64,000 nucleotides of DNA. Origin: Ruegeria sp. A3M17 (GTDB lineage Bacteria; Pseudomonadota; Alphaproteobacteria; Rhodobacterales; Rhodobacteraceae). Of the stretch, positions 51,521-60,757 are shown piece by piece. The notes under the pieces are model-generated. The model saw only the letters and a list, made by a program, of their open reading frames with translations, was not told the origin of the DNA and searched no databases. The stretch is from assembly GCF_003318255.1 (NCBI RefSeq), contig NZ_QOCF01000031.1:124001-188000 (forward strand). Reading direction: 5' to 3'. Made by a program: the position numbers and the translations under genes. Within the stretch, counting starts at the first letter, position 1; each line of letters begins with the position of its first letter.

Positions 51521-53068
51521 ATGGTTTCCAAGAACCGAAAAGACAAGTTGGCACTAGCCACCCGCATTTCCCAGAACCTTAATGGGCCGTCAGAAGCGAT
51601 CGTAGGGTTTCATAACCTGCTGATCGAGGAGGTGCGCAGAACTGGGCCAGAAGCCGCGTTGGAGGATTTGCAAAAGATTGGCGCCGCCGCCAGCAACCTT
51701 GTTCAGATGATCGAATTGTTGGGGAAAAGTGCGCACCAAATCTCGGCCGATAAAGACGCTCAGGCAAAATTACGGCATGATTTACGCTCACCGATCAACG
51801 CGATCATTGGTTATTCGGAAATGGTGCTGGATGACTTCGAGGCAGATCTGGAGCCGTCCGCTCGCAGCGACATAAACGCTATCCTGAGCGAAGCGCGTAA
51901 GCTGGCGCTACAGATCGACAGCACCATCAGTGATGCAGACATTCAGAATAACGCTGAGGACATTGACCGGGATCAGGAAATTGCGGCCAGCCTTGAACGC
52001 AGCCTTGCGAACTCTGATGCCAGTCGCGAAGCCCTGACCGGACGTATCTTGGTGATTGATGACGAGGCGGCCAATCGGGAAATCCTAACTCGTTTGCTAG
52101 AGCGCCGCGGACACAGTGTGCGATCGGTCGGCTCAGCCGGCGAAACTTTTGAAGCACTAGATCGCGAGGGGTTCGACCTTGTTCTGTTGGATATCCTAAT
52201 GCCAGAGGTAAATGGCATCGACGTCCTCGAAAGAATGAAAAAAGATCCGTCTTGGCGCGAAATACCCGTAGTCATGGTTTCAGGTCTGAACGAGACGAAC
52301 GCTATCGCCAAATGCATCAGTGTCGGCGCCGAGGACTATTTGCCAAAACCTATCGATCCTGTTTTGCTGCACGCGCGCGTCGATGCCTGTATGGAACGCA
52401 GTCGCTGGCGCGCCAAGGAGTTGGCATTCACAAATGAGATCACATACGAACGTGACAGGGCAGACAAATTGCTGCACTCGATGCTGCCCGCGCCGGTTAT
52501 CAAACGACTAAACGATGGCGAGACAAACATCGCTGATCGCTTTGTCGGCGCCACCATAATATTCGCGGATATCGTAGAATTTACACCACTGGTAGCCCGC
52601 ATGGACGCCGGTGACCTGATCCTTGAACTGTCAAACTTGTTTACTGCTTTTGATGACCTGGCCACCCTGCACGGCATCGAAAAAATCAAGACGATTGGAG
52701 ACGCCTACATGGCGGCATCGGGTATTCCGTTGCATCGCGAGGACCACGCCCACGCGGCAGTAAACTTTGCACGTGACATCCTTAGAACGATGTCTGACAG
52801 CACAGTAAGTAGCGCGGGTTTGCAAATCCGCATTGGCATCCATTCCGGACCGGTCATTGCTGGTCTGATTGGGCGAAAACGGTCAATTTATGATGTTTGG
52901 GGGGAAACCGTGAACCTTGCCAGCCGTCTCGAGGCCACAGGCAGGTCGGGGCACATCCACATCTCTGCCGAAACCAAGGATGCGCTGGGTGACCATTTGC
53001 CCAACGCGGAAGCGCAAACTCATTTTGTAAAAGGAGTGGGAGAAATAACGTCCTACTTCCTATCATAA
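51521..53068 (+). CDS. DHp-like/receiver/class III adenylate cyclase fusion
   Basis: The 515-residue cytosolic protein has an unusual order. Residues about 10-70 form a DHp-like helix pair whose phospho-His is replaced (SQNLNGPSEAIVGF). Residues about 80-135 form a second one with His86 (RHDLRSPINAIIGYSEM), with no ATPase domain after it. A receiver follows (173-290, D224), then a linker coiled coil (LLHSMLPAPVIKRL) and a class III cyclase domain: metal Asp350 and Asp394, K390 and D458 as the adenine-selecting pair, N465 and R469. These residues predict ATP as substrate. It is the last gene of the operon and the likely output: phosphorylation by the kinase controls cAMP synthesis. Confidence 0.9.
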   Translation: MVSKNRKDKLALATRISQNLNGPSEAIVGFHNLLIEEVRRTGPEAALEDLQKIGAAASNLVQMIELLGKSAHQISADKDAQAKLRHDLRSPINAIIGYSEMVLDDFEADLEPSARSDINAILSEARKLALQIDSTISDADIQNNAEDIDRDQEIAASLERSLANSDASREALTGRILVIDDEAANREILTRLLERRGHSVRSVGSAGETFEALDREGFDLVLLDILMPEVNGIDVLERMKKDPSWREIPVVMVSGLNETNAIAKCISVGAEDYLPKPIDPVLLHARVDACMERSRWRAKELAFTNEITYERDRADKLLHSMLPAPVIKRLNDGETNIADRFVGATIIFADIVEFTPLVARMDAGDLILELSNLFTAFDDLATLHGIEKIKTIGDAYMAASGIPLHREDHAHAAVNFARDILRTMSDSTVSSAGLQIRIGIHSGPVIAGLIGRKRSIYDVWGETVNLASRLEATGRSGHIHISAETKDALGDHLPNAEAQTHFVKGVGEITSYFLS

Positions 53069-53609
53069 GGCTTGTGATACGACTTTGGCGCTGACGTCAG
53101 ACACTATGCTGGGCTGAGCCTGCGGGCCACACCACTATTGTCGAATAGCATTGCCTTGCCCCCATCCGTGTTCGCCACGTGACAGATCAACAGAAACAGG
53201 CGTCTTCGACGTCTGATCTGCAAATCAGCCCTGATTTTCCCGTTAGGAAGTCAGGATCAATTAAATCGTTCTAGGTACTGGATCAAGGAAGTGAGGCGAA
53301 AATGGCAAGGTTCTGTCGCTGGTGGCAGAACTATGTGTCGCCTTACAAGGATTGTCGGGCGACACATAGTTTTGCCACTCACGCTTAACTAAGCTATTGA
53401 TTTCGCTTTAGCTGCCATTTCAATAGTGCACACGTTTTTCCATTTGCGTCTCAAAGGTCTTCCATCGTGTCTGCTGAACTCCAAGAGAGTTTCCATTCGC
53501 CTAAAGTGCGGAATATATCGAGAGAAAACCCAAAGCAGAAATCACTTCCAGAAAGCGATGTCATTCTTTTTGAACTTTAAAAGTGTTTTTTTATCGACTG
53601 CCTCCGCCA
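53069..53609. other. 541-base intergenic stretch with a long inverted repeat
   Basis: It lies between the convergent ends of the cyclase gene and the AsmA-like gene. It contains the 21-base inverted repeat at 53322-53378, listed separately. I see no gene in the rest; the short frame at 53426-53707 (plus) is antisense to the AsmA-like gene at its end and has no family features. Confidence 0.5.
53322..53378. repeat. Long near-perfect inverted repeat
   Basis: The arms at 53322-53342 and 53358-53378 are complementary in 20 of 21 positions (begin GTGGCAGAACTATGTGTCGC; the one exception can form a G-T pair in RNA), around a 15-base loop. There is no T-run after it, so it is not a standard terminator. 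The arms could be the ends of a small mobile element that lost its core, a miniature inverted-repeat element or a site bound by a dimeric protein. Confidence 0.75.
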
Positions 53610-56261
53610 CTACTGCAGTTGTAAAATGTCCGGAACGCAAAGTTTTCTTTTTACTGGCATTTTGTCCGCACCATCCGATCGTTTCAGTCGTTTCGGACCG
53701 TCTTTGACCTTGATCTTCGGCTTTGCTAGCGGGCCCTTCAAGGTCACGGGCCAGGGGCTCTTCGAAAGAGGTTCGCCAATCTTGCGGGGCTGCAGATTTA
53801 GGTCCAAAACCTTGCCCGCCACATTAACACCGCCAAAGACGACGACTTGGACATGATCTGTCTCCAATGTGGTTTGTTTCGTCGAAATACTTCCATTTGA
53901 AATACTAATCGGCGCACGCAAACATACGATTGGAGCAACCTTTTGTTTCTCTTTAGTAAACACCCAAGGTAGCACCCCAAGCCCCGCCAAATCTAAAAGC
54001 TGGGTCTCGATCGAGCCATCACGCAGTGAGACCGTGGCGTTGCCGCTCATTGTGTTGGCAAAATGCTTCGGTGAATCGGTTCCTCCGGTGACCGAAAAAT
54101 CTGCATAGATTGTACCGCTCGCGCCCTTTTTGAAGTTCAGATTGTGAAGAATATCATCCAGCTGCCAGCCACCTGCTTTGCCGGTCAATGTGAGCAGGTG
54201 CGCGTCGTTTGATAGATCCATTTGCCCGCTGACGTCGAAATGAGCGCCTCCGTATTCAAACTTCAGAGGTCCAGCCTTAAGCTCGTTTTTGTTGAGTGTC
54301 AGTTCGCTCTGCAAACTGCTGATGCCCTTGGCACCCTCTATGTGCCGAAGGTCAACGTCGACATCTATATCCACACCGGACAAGAGAATTGAACGCCCGA
54401 TAGGTTTAAGTGTTACATCTCTTAACGCACCTTGGTCGCCCTCGTCTTCTTGCTTAGATTCTTGCTCCTCCGGCTCTGGACCGCCTATTTTCCGCAACTG
54501 TGCAGCGGCCTGAACGATAGTTCGAATCTGATCTATCTTTATCAGGTCACTCTCAATGGAACCCTGCAACACCGGGTCACTTGTTGCATCATCTAGATCG
54601 GCCAAAATCTGCAAGACAGAGTCGGCGACCACAACATTGGCACTAACGTTCCAATCGGTGCCTTCGCTAACGAGGTCGATTTCAAGGCGAGCCTGCCCGG
54701 TTTCCACGCGTTCAAGCGATAGTGCCTCCAAAAGGTCCGCTCCGGATGGGACTGCGACATCAATTGCCAAATCCAGGTCCTCGAATTTGAGTACATTCTT
54801 AACATTGCCATGCACCTCAAGGTTCCAGACTTCCGTTTCGCTTGTCTTTCCATCCAAATTCGTCAGCGAAAGCTGATCTATATCGCCGTTCAAATGGAAG
54901 TCACCGGAAAACCTGCCAAACTGGTCGTCTGGTCCCAACAATTCTGGCGAGATCAAACTGCTTGCCGGAATATCCATTAGGCCTTCAGCTGATATGCCTT
55001 GCAATTGCAGCGCGTCATCGACCGAACCGTTCAAAATGATAAACGGATCGGCAGGGTTACCAATTCGCAGGTTGATGCTTCCGACCCTTAAGGCACCTTC
55101 TGGAGTTCTGGAAAGCTCGGAGAACTTTATCGGGGGCGGGCCTTCGCCGGACGTGTCCAGCGTGAATCCGTTGGTCTTAATAACCATTTGTCGCTGCGGA
55201 ACCTGCCCGGGCACGCTGTCGATAACCATGTCGACCGCGATAAGTTTTAGATCATATCGCGATGCGGCGGGGGCTGGTTCAGCATCTTCGGGGTACAACC
55301 TAATGCGGGTTGTCAGTGATACGTCTTCCGGGTTTCCCAATTCTCCGATCTGTCCCGACAGCGAAAGGCTTTGTCCGTCATCTAATTCAGCCAATACAGA
55401 TAGGTCGTCAATCCGTGCTACGCCGTCGACTGATTTGAATGTTGCACCAATACTTCCAGAACCTTCCAAAACCCGGTTAAGCTTCAGGATATCGAGAAGC
55501 TGACCAAGTTCGGCAATCTCTACGGTCGTTGTCACTTGCAGACCGTTTACTTTGGTGGTTTCCTCGGCGACAAAAGCAATCTGTTCAAAGTTCACCGCCA
55601 CTTTAAACGGGTCTTCCGCGGGAAATGTCGCGTTCAGATCAAACTTCTCTCCGTTTAGCGAACCGGCCCCAACTGCGGTCGCAACATCTGTTTCCGCATC
55701 GCGCTTTAAAAGCAACTCAGGAAGCTTCAGATCCAGTTCAAGCCCGTTAAGATCACTCTGATAAAGAACGGTGATATCGGTCAGGTCGATTTCGTGGTCC
55801 GTTAGAATTCCGGCTACAGGCATGTTTGCAGGTTCAGTAGGTTTCCCGGCTTCGACTTCCGTATAGGAAATGGACTTCCAGTTTCCGACGCCGTCTTTGT
55901 CTGTGATTAGGTTCAGGTGAACGCCCGAGAGCGAAAGACCACTCAGCGACAGTTTACTGTTCCAAAGGTCGCGCGCGGAAACTTCAAACTCAATCTCATC
56001 GATTGCTGCCAGGTTCACATCAACATTCTGGGAACCCGGTAGTACCAGCCCTGCCGCTGATACCTGCAATTGCCGACCAAGACCCAGACGCACTTCATCT
56101 TCAATTCTAACCTCCTGACCAAGTTTTTTGGAGATCAGGTTTTCGACGAAAGTAGTCCTGACCGAGGAAAACAACGCAGAAGACAGGAAAAGCCAAGCTG
56201 CTAACACAGCGACAAACGCGACAGCGCAACAAATCAAAATACCTTTTGTAGCGTATCGCAC
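53610..56261 (-). CDS. AsmA-family envelope protein
   Basis: The 883-residue protein starts with one membrane anchor (ILICCAVAFVAVLAAWLFL) and VENLISKKLGQEVRIEDEVRLGLGRQLQVSAAGL, the characteristic AsmA N-terminus. It continues as a long beta-rich periplasmic part and ends with an AsmA-2-like region (TGGTDSPKHFANTMSGNATVSLRDGSIETQLLDLAGLG). AsmA/TamB-like proteins form hydrophobic grooves and are implicated in lipid transport to the outer membrane. The C-terminal tail is basic (KPKIKVKDGPKRLKR). The gene is alone on its strand. Confidence 0.88.
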   Translation of the reverse strand: MRYATKGILICCAVAFVAVLAAWLFLSSALFSSVRTTFVENLISKKLGQEVRIEDEVRLGLGRQLQVSAAGLVLPGSQNVDVNLAAIDEIEFEVSARDLWNSKLSLSGLSLSGVHLNLITDKDGVGNWKSISYTEVEAGKPTEPANMPVAGILTDHEIDLTDITVLYQSDLNGLELDLKLPELLLKRDAETDVATAVGAGSLNGEKFDLNATFPAEDPFKVAVNFEQIAFVAEETTKVNGLQVTTTVEIAELGQLLDILKLNRVLEGSGSIGATFKSVDGVARIDDLSVLAELDDGQSLSLSGQIGELGNPEDVSLTTRIRLYPEDAEPAPAASRYDLKLIAVDMVIDSVPGQVPQRQMVIKTNGFTLDTSGEGPPPIKFSELSRTPEGALRVGSINLRIGNPADPFIILNGSVDDALQLQGISAEGLMDIPASSLISPELLGPDDQFGRFSGDFHLNGDIDQLSLTNLDGKTSETEVWNLEVHGNVKNVLKFEDLDLAIDVAVPSGADLLEALSLERVETGQARLEIDLVSEGTDWNVSANVVVADSVLQILADLDDATSDPVLQGSIESDLIKIDQIRTIVQAAAQLRKIGGPEPEEQESKQEDEGDQGALRDVTLKPIGRSILLSGVDIDVDVDLRHIEGAKGISSLQSELTLNKNELKAGPLKFEYGGAHFDVSGQMDLSNDAHLLTLTGKAGGWQLDDILHNLNFKKGASGTIYADFSVTGGTDSPKHFANTMSGNATVSLRDGSIETQLLDLAGLGVLPWVFTKEKQKVAPIVCLRAPISISNGSISTKQTTLETDHVQVVVFGGVNVAGKVLDLNLQPRKIGEPLSKSPWPVTLKGPLAKPKIKVKDGPKRLKRSDGADKMPVKRKLCVPDILQLQ

Positions 56262-56626
56262 GTTCTTCTCCTAAAATTCCGATTCATCCAATGGGCAGCC
56301 TAGACCATTTAATCATTAAGTTAATGGAATATATGGTCGGTAACTGTTCTGAACTCTGAATGATCTTGACCGTATAGCCGGTATTCTCAACGATTTGCTC
56401 GAACCGCTAAGAAGCGGGTAAACGACAAACGTTCGGCTAGTGCTGCACGCCCGGTTTCTAAACAGCTGGCTTGAAATAAGTTTTACTAGCGAAAACGGAT
56501 GCGCTGCATGAGCTTTGACCATGGCGGCACGACGTAAGCTTCAACCGACAGGCAGCCAAGTGCCTCCGATTTTCCATATTTATCTTATTACTGCTATGTG
56601 TGAATTCATCAAACGATGAGGACATA
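56262..56626. other. Divergent control region, no supported gene
   Basis: This is the 365-base space between the divergent AsmA-like and channel genes. It should carry both promoters. Short open frames on the minus strand (56316-56522, 56458-56706) have no family features. No strong palindrome was seen. Confidence 0.4.
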
Positions 56627-56953
56627 ATGAATTCACTAACCAGAATAACACGTGGGATAGGCGTCGCTTTCAAGGACGGTAGAGTGAAAGGCATTCTTGC
56701 CTTCACAGTTGGAATGATTTTATGGGCCTCGGTCTTTTATCACTTTGTCGAAGGTTGGAGCTGGCTCGACTCAATCTACTTTTCTGTCGTGACCATTTCG
56801 ACCGTGGGGTTTGGTGACTTTTCACCCGAAACCGCGGCAGGGAAGATCTTTACGATGGTATACATTATTGTAGGTCTCGGTGTCTTCGTGACTGCAGCAA
56901 CCACAGTGGCGGACACAATCTTGTCCCAGGACGACAAAAAAGCGGACAAGTAG
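56627..56953 (+). CDS. Small two-helix potassium-channel-like protein
   Basis: The 108-residue protein, started at the ATG at 56627 behind GAGGA, has two transmembrane helices (GILAFTVGMILWASVFYHFVEG and IFTMVYIIVGLGVFVTAATTVAD, each written here in part) around a pore loop with the selectivity filter TVGFGD. This is the minimal ion_trans_2 pore. Four copies would make a potassium-selective channel. No regulatory RCK domain is attached, and the tail is short and charged. The gene is followed by a 7-base-pair hairpin at 56983-57008. Confidence 0.88.
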   Translation: MNSLTRITRGIGVAFKDGRVKGILAFTVGMILWASVFYHFVEGWSWLDSIYFSVVTISTVGFGDFSPETAAGKIFTMVYIIVGLGVFVTAATTVADTILSQDDKKADK

Positions 56954-56982
56954 ATTATCCCAATTTGGCCAAATCGAGTTCA

Positions 56983-57008
56983 TGCCCAGGCATTGGTTTG
57001 ACTGGGCA
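56983..57008. terminator. Possible terminator hairpin after the channel gene
   Basis: TGCCCAG (56983-56989) pairs with CTGGGCA (57002-57008) around a 12-base loop, 30 bases after the channel stop codon. There is no T-run, so the terminator call is tentative. Confidence 0.35.
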
Positions 57009-57066
57009 CCTCAAGCCGTGGCCCGGATTCATTTGTGTCTTCAAGCTGATAGATGATCACTAAAAT

Positions 57067-57096
57067 TCAAAAAAATATACATATTATGTTTTTTGA
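57067..57096. repeat. AT-rich inverted repeat upstream of the export operon
   Basis: TCAAAAAA (57067-57074) and TTTTTTGA (57089-57096) are complementary, separated by 14 AT-rich bases, about 34 bases upstream of the AI-2E-family gene. The position fits an operator or promoter element of the export operon; the T-run on the plus strand could also end transcription from the channel gene. Confidence 0.4.
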
Positions 57097-57129
57097 GTGT
57101 AACATTCGAAAAACAAATGGAGGGATGGA

Positions 57130-58209
57130 ATGGAAAAGACACAGGACGCGAAGATTGTCGATCTAGCGATACGATTGCTCTTTCTCGGGCTATTCCTCTA
57201 CAGCGCCCTGGTCATGGTGGCACCGCTTGCAAGTGTGGTTATCTGGGCAACGATCCTCTGTGTGGCGCTTTACCCGGCATTTGATTGGCTTCAGTCCAAG
57301 CTGGGAGGTCGGAAAAAGCTTGCCACGACGATCTTGGTTTTGCTGGGCCTTACTCTGACCCTCGGACCAGTCGCAACTGCGGTGTCTGGTGCCGCAGAAC
57401 TTGGGTCTGAATTCGCGGAACAAGCAGACAAGGGTGATTTGAAAGTCCCACCTGCGCCCGAGGGCCTCAAGGAATTGCCCTTGGTTGGAGACAAAATTTC
57501 CGATGTCTGGGGAATGTTTGAGCGCAATCTTGACGGCGCGCTTGCAAAATATGGCGCGCAAATCCTTGAGATCACCAAGTCGCTGTTCGGAAAGGTGTTG
57601 GGCATTGGTATCGGGCTTCTAGGCTTAGCCTTGTCCGTGTTGATTATGGGGGCGTTGTTCAGTCCCGGGCCAAATTTGGTTCAGGGCCTTCAGCGCTTTG
57701 CCAACCGTGTCTTCGCACCGCGCGGCAGTGAATTCATAACACTGGCAGGCGCAACGATTCGGAACGTGACAAAAGGCGTGATTGGTGTAGCAGCCATTCA
57801 GGCGGTCTTCGTTTGGATATTGTTGGCTTTGTTTGGGATTTCTTCGGCCGCCACGCTGGCATTTGTCTGCCTGATACTCTCGATTATCCAAATCGGGCCC
57901 GGATTGGTTCTTATACCGGTTATTATCTACGCATGGAGCTCCATGTCCGGCGGAACTGCTTTGATCTTCACCATATTGGCCGTTCCAGTCATGATAATGG
58001 ACAGTTTCCTAAGACCCGTGTTCATCTCAAAAGGCCTCGAGACTCCTATGTTGGTCATCCTCATCGGTGTTCTCGGAGGTATGATGGCGTACGGTTTAAT
58101 CGGCGTCTTTATGGGGCCGGTTCTCTTCGCTGTCTTCTATGAGCTATTCAAAGTGTGGATTGATACCTCGCCCGAAGCCGAGGACGTTGCTGAAGGTGCG
58201 GCGAAATGA
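57130..58209 (+). CDS. AI-2E-family transporter
   Basis: The 359-residue membrane protein has about eight hydrophobic segments and the family's conserved pattern: LASVVIWATILCVALYPAFDWL, a soluble middle region (ELGSEFAEQADKGDLKVPP) and the late block RPVFISKGLETPMLVILIGVLGGMMAYGLIGVFMGPV. The family was named for TqsA (autoinducer-2 export), but many members are Na+/H+ antiporters or have other roles, so the substrate is open. It overlaps the HlyD-like gene by four bases, making one operon with it and the DUF2955 gene. Confidence 0.88.
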   Translation: MEKTQDAKIVDLAIRLLFLGLFLYSALVMVAPLASVVIWATILCVALYPAFDWLQSKLGGRKKLATTILVLLGLTLTLGPVATAVSGAAELGSEFAEQADKGDLKVPPAPEGLKELPLVGDKISDVWGMFERNLDGALAKYGAQILEITKSLFGKVLGIGIGLLGLALSVLIMGALFSPGPNLVQGLQRFANRVFAPRGSEFITLAGATIRNVTKGVIGVAAIQAVFVWILLALFGISSAATLAFVCLILSIIQIGPGLVLIPVIIYAWSSMSGGTALIFTILAVPVMIMDSFLRPVFISKGLETPMLVILIGVLGGMMAYGLIGVFMGPVLFAVFYELFKVWIDTSPEAEDVAEGAAK

Positions 58210-59270
58210 GGAAGACGATATGGACAACCTTGGCCGTCATTCTGATTTTTCTTGTCTGGTACCTAGTCGCTGATCGAAAAACACCGTTTACCGGAAACGC
58301 CAGGGTGAAAGCCGTAGCGACCCAGATCGTTCCGCAGGTGACCGGCACTGTGACAGAAGTCTTGGTCGAAAACGGTCAGATTGTCTCGGCCGGAGATGTC
58401 CTCATTAGGATCGACTCCCGACCCTACGAAATTCAGCGCGACAAAGCGGAAGCTGACCTTGAAGAAGCCACTCAAGAAGTGGGCGCATCTTCGGCAGAGG
58501 TAAGAGCGGCACAGGCCAAACTAGCAAGGGCGCAGAGCGATCTGGATACGATGCGCATCCAAACGGAACGCGTATTTGCGCTCGAAAAGAAAGGGCTGAT
58601 TGCCGTCTCAAAGGCTGATGACGCACGAGGGCAATTGGCAGAGTCTGAGGCAAACTATGAGAATGCAAAAGCGGATCTGGAAAAAGCAAAGCAGAGGCTT
58701 GGTGAAGATGGGATTGAAAACCCGAAAATTCAGCGCGCGTTGGCGGCCTTGGCGGATGCAGAACTGAACCTTGAATGGACTGAACTGCGTGCTCCGGCGA
58801 CAGGTGTGATCTCTAATCTGTTGATAGCCCCTGGAACGTATGCGCGATCCGGTCAGGATCTGTTGACATTTCTGGACGCAACTGACGTCTGGATCGAGGC
58901 GTATTTTACAGAGAACAACCTGGGAAGGGCTTCAATAGGGTCTCCGGTTGATGTGGTGTTGGATATGCATCCAGGTAAGATTGTTCCGGGCGTCATTGAG
59001 AGCTTTAGTGCTGCTGTTTCTTCGAGTGGCGGTGATGAGCCAGGGCAACTTGCAAGTCCGCCCAGCACCAAAGGTTTCTTGCGGGAGCCGGAAAGGTTCC
59101 CAGTCAGGATCGTATTGCCAGGCTATGAAGCTGGAAGCACCGAAGACGATCTTCGCTTTCAGCTGAACGGGCAGGCCGATGTGATCATGTATCTAAGCGA
59201 CAACTCGTTGCTGAACCTCGTAGGCCGCACCTACATCCGCGTGGTTTCAATTCTGTCCTATGCGTACTGA
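58206..59270 (+). CDS. HlyD/EmrA-type membrane-fusion protein
   Basis: The 354-residue protein has one N-terminal membrane helix (WTTLAVILIFLVWYLVA), a lipoyl half-motif (QIVPQVTGTVTEVLVENGQIVSAGDVLIRID), a long coiled-coil hairpin (about residues 85-170) and a returning half-motif (LRAPATGVISNLLIAPGTYA), then a beta-barrel domain. This architecture bridges an inner-membrane pump to the outer membrane. Here the pump partner is probably the DUF2955 protein encoded immediately downstream, with which it overlaps by 11 bases. Confidence 0.92.
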   Translation: MRKTIWTTLAVILIFLVWYLVADRKTPFTGNARVKAVATQIVPQVTGTVTEVLVENGQIVSAGDVLIRIDSRPYEIQRDKAEADLEEATQEVGASSAEVRAAQAKLARAQSDLDTMRIQTERVFALEKKGLIAVSKADDARGQLAESEANYENAKADLEKAKQRLGEDGIENPKIQRALAALADAELNLEWTELRAPATGVISNLLIAPGTYARSGQDLLTFLDATDVWIEAYFTENNLGRASIGSPVDVVLDMHPGKIVPGVIESFSAAVSSSGGDEPGQLASPPSTKGFLREPERFPVRIVLPGYEAGSTEDDLRFQLNGQADVIMYLSDNSLLNLVGRTYIRVVSILSYAY

Positions 59271-60270
59271 GGACCAACGCTCTGTCGCCCGGCTTGCGGT
59301 GGGTGTCACCGGCGTCTTTTCCTTGGGCTTGTTTCTTGGGTGGCCACTCGCCGTCGTTGGGGCGGTGTTCGCCGCCCTTTTTCTGCAAGCACCTGCCGCA
59401 TTGCCTTTGGCAGCATTTGGTAAGCTGTTTGTCTTCTCAATTGGATTGATGTTCATTTCGTTTCTGGTGTCGTCAATCTTCTCACCATATCCTCTTGTTT
59501 TTCTCATTCTAGTGGCCATTGGAATAATCCTGTCTTTCATGTGGTCGGTTTCTGGCGCCGGAGTTTTACCCGGAGTTATAGCTCTAATGGGGGCATTGAT
59601 GATCCCGAACCTAGTTCTGCAGTCACAAGATCTGGCTTTGGTGCTCGTGTATTGGATACCGTTGAACCTGCTGTTTGCAGGCTTCGTATCGACGCTGATG
59701 TTCGTGTTGATACCCGCTGAACCTCAAACGGCGGCTCACAAAAAAGCTGCCTCGCAGACGAGTTTCGACCCACATCGCCGAATAGTCAGGATGTCTCTTG
59801 TCACAGTGCCTTTTGCTATGGCGTTTTTTGTTTCCGGCGCGTCTGCAATGCTTGTTCTGTTCTTTGTCGCGCTGCTCAGCCAACAACTTGCGGCAATGCC
59901 TACTGCAGGCAAAACAGTTGCAAAAGCTATGCTGACGGCAAACCTTCTTGGGGCGGCAGTATCCATCATTTGTTATGAAATAAACGTAATAGCTCCGGTT
60001 ATTCTCACCCCCATTTTGCTGTGTTTTTTCTTTTGTTTGACACTCGGAGCACTTGGAAAATCTCAAGTTCCGCTCGCCGCCGCCGCCGGCTCCGCTATTA
60101 CAACGGCTCTGATTGTATACGGCGGGTCGGTTGCACCTTTTTCAGACGAGGCTGACGTCAAGAGCATCACTCGAGTTTTGCAAGTTGCCAGCGCCGCCTT
60201 CTTTGTAATCATCGCATATGTCGTGGTGGATGAATTCTGGCCGGAAAAAGAGCGCCAGGCGACTCAATGA
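59260..60270 (+). CDS. DUF2955 (FUSC-like) inner-membrane protein
   Basis: The 336-residue protein has two sets of about four to five hydrophobic helices separated by a polar stretch (AEPQTAAHKKAASQTSFDPHRRIVRMS), the arrangement of DUF2955/FUSC-type efflux subunits related to AaeB. In such systems an HlyD-type protein, here the upstream gene, forms the periplasmic part. It may export aromatic acids, detergents or toxic metabolites. No outer-membrane TolC-like gene is in the window. A short, charged C-terminus follows the last helix. Confidence 0.85.
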   Translation: MRTEDQRSVARLAVGVTGVFSLGLFLGWPLAVVGAVFAALFLQAPAALPLAAFGKLFVFSIGLMFISFLVSSIFSPYPLVFLILVAIGIILSFMWSVSGAGVLPGVIALMGALMIPNLVLQSQDLALVLVYWIPLNLLFAGFVSTLMFVLIPAEPQTAAHKKAASQTSFDPHRRIVRMSLVTVPFAMAFFVSGASAMLVLFFVALLSQQLAAMPTAGKTVAKAMLTANLLGAAVSIICYEINVIAPVILTPILLCFFFCLTLGALGKSQVPLAAAAGSAITTALIVYGGSVAPFSDEADVKSITRVLQVASAAFFVIIAYVVVDEFWPEKERQATQ

Positions 60271-60757
60271 AGCTAGTTGCGACAAAGCTTGGCGCTGAAA
60301 CCAGCAGAGTTCCCAGTTTGACCGATTTTCGCAACCACCGCACGAATTGCAGCGCCATAACAATCCGCGAACATCGCTGAAGCGGTTTTATGTGAAGCGA
60401 TCTCTGGTTGAGTGCTCGGCTCATCTGCGGGCCAAACGCACCATCACGTCAATCCGCCTGATTGCGGCCATTGATCCTGCGTGCGGAGAAAGTTCTCAAT
60501 GAGCCCAATTTGACCAATGCTGCGTTGTGCTTGTATGGCTGCTTTACTTGTTTTGTTGCATCACGGTACAAGTCCTGAGTTGGTCGAAGATACCTCTATG
60601 CACGGTTGTCAGCCGGTATCCACCTTCTAGAACTGCACTACGAAAAAAGCACCCGGCCAACACTACATGGCTAGGTGCAGAGTTATCAGGCCCACTGAAA
60701 ACCTGATGGGGAGGAAAAGGTAGCACGGTAGTTCGCACTTCCCGCTGTTAGTTCAAC
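60271..60757. other. 487-base intergenic stretch between convergent genes
   Basis: There is no supported gene. A weak inverted repeat (ATCAGG at 60685-60690 with CCTGAT at 60702-60707) lies downstream of the ABC permease gene on the minus strand, without a T-run. Confidence 0.4.
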
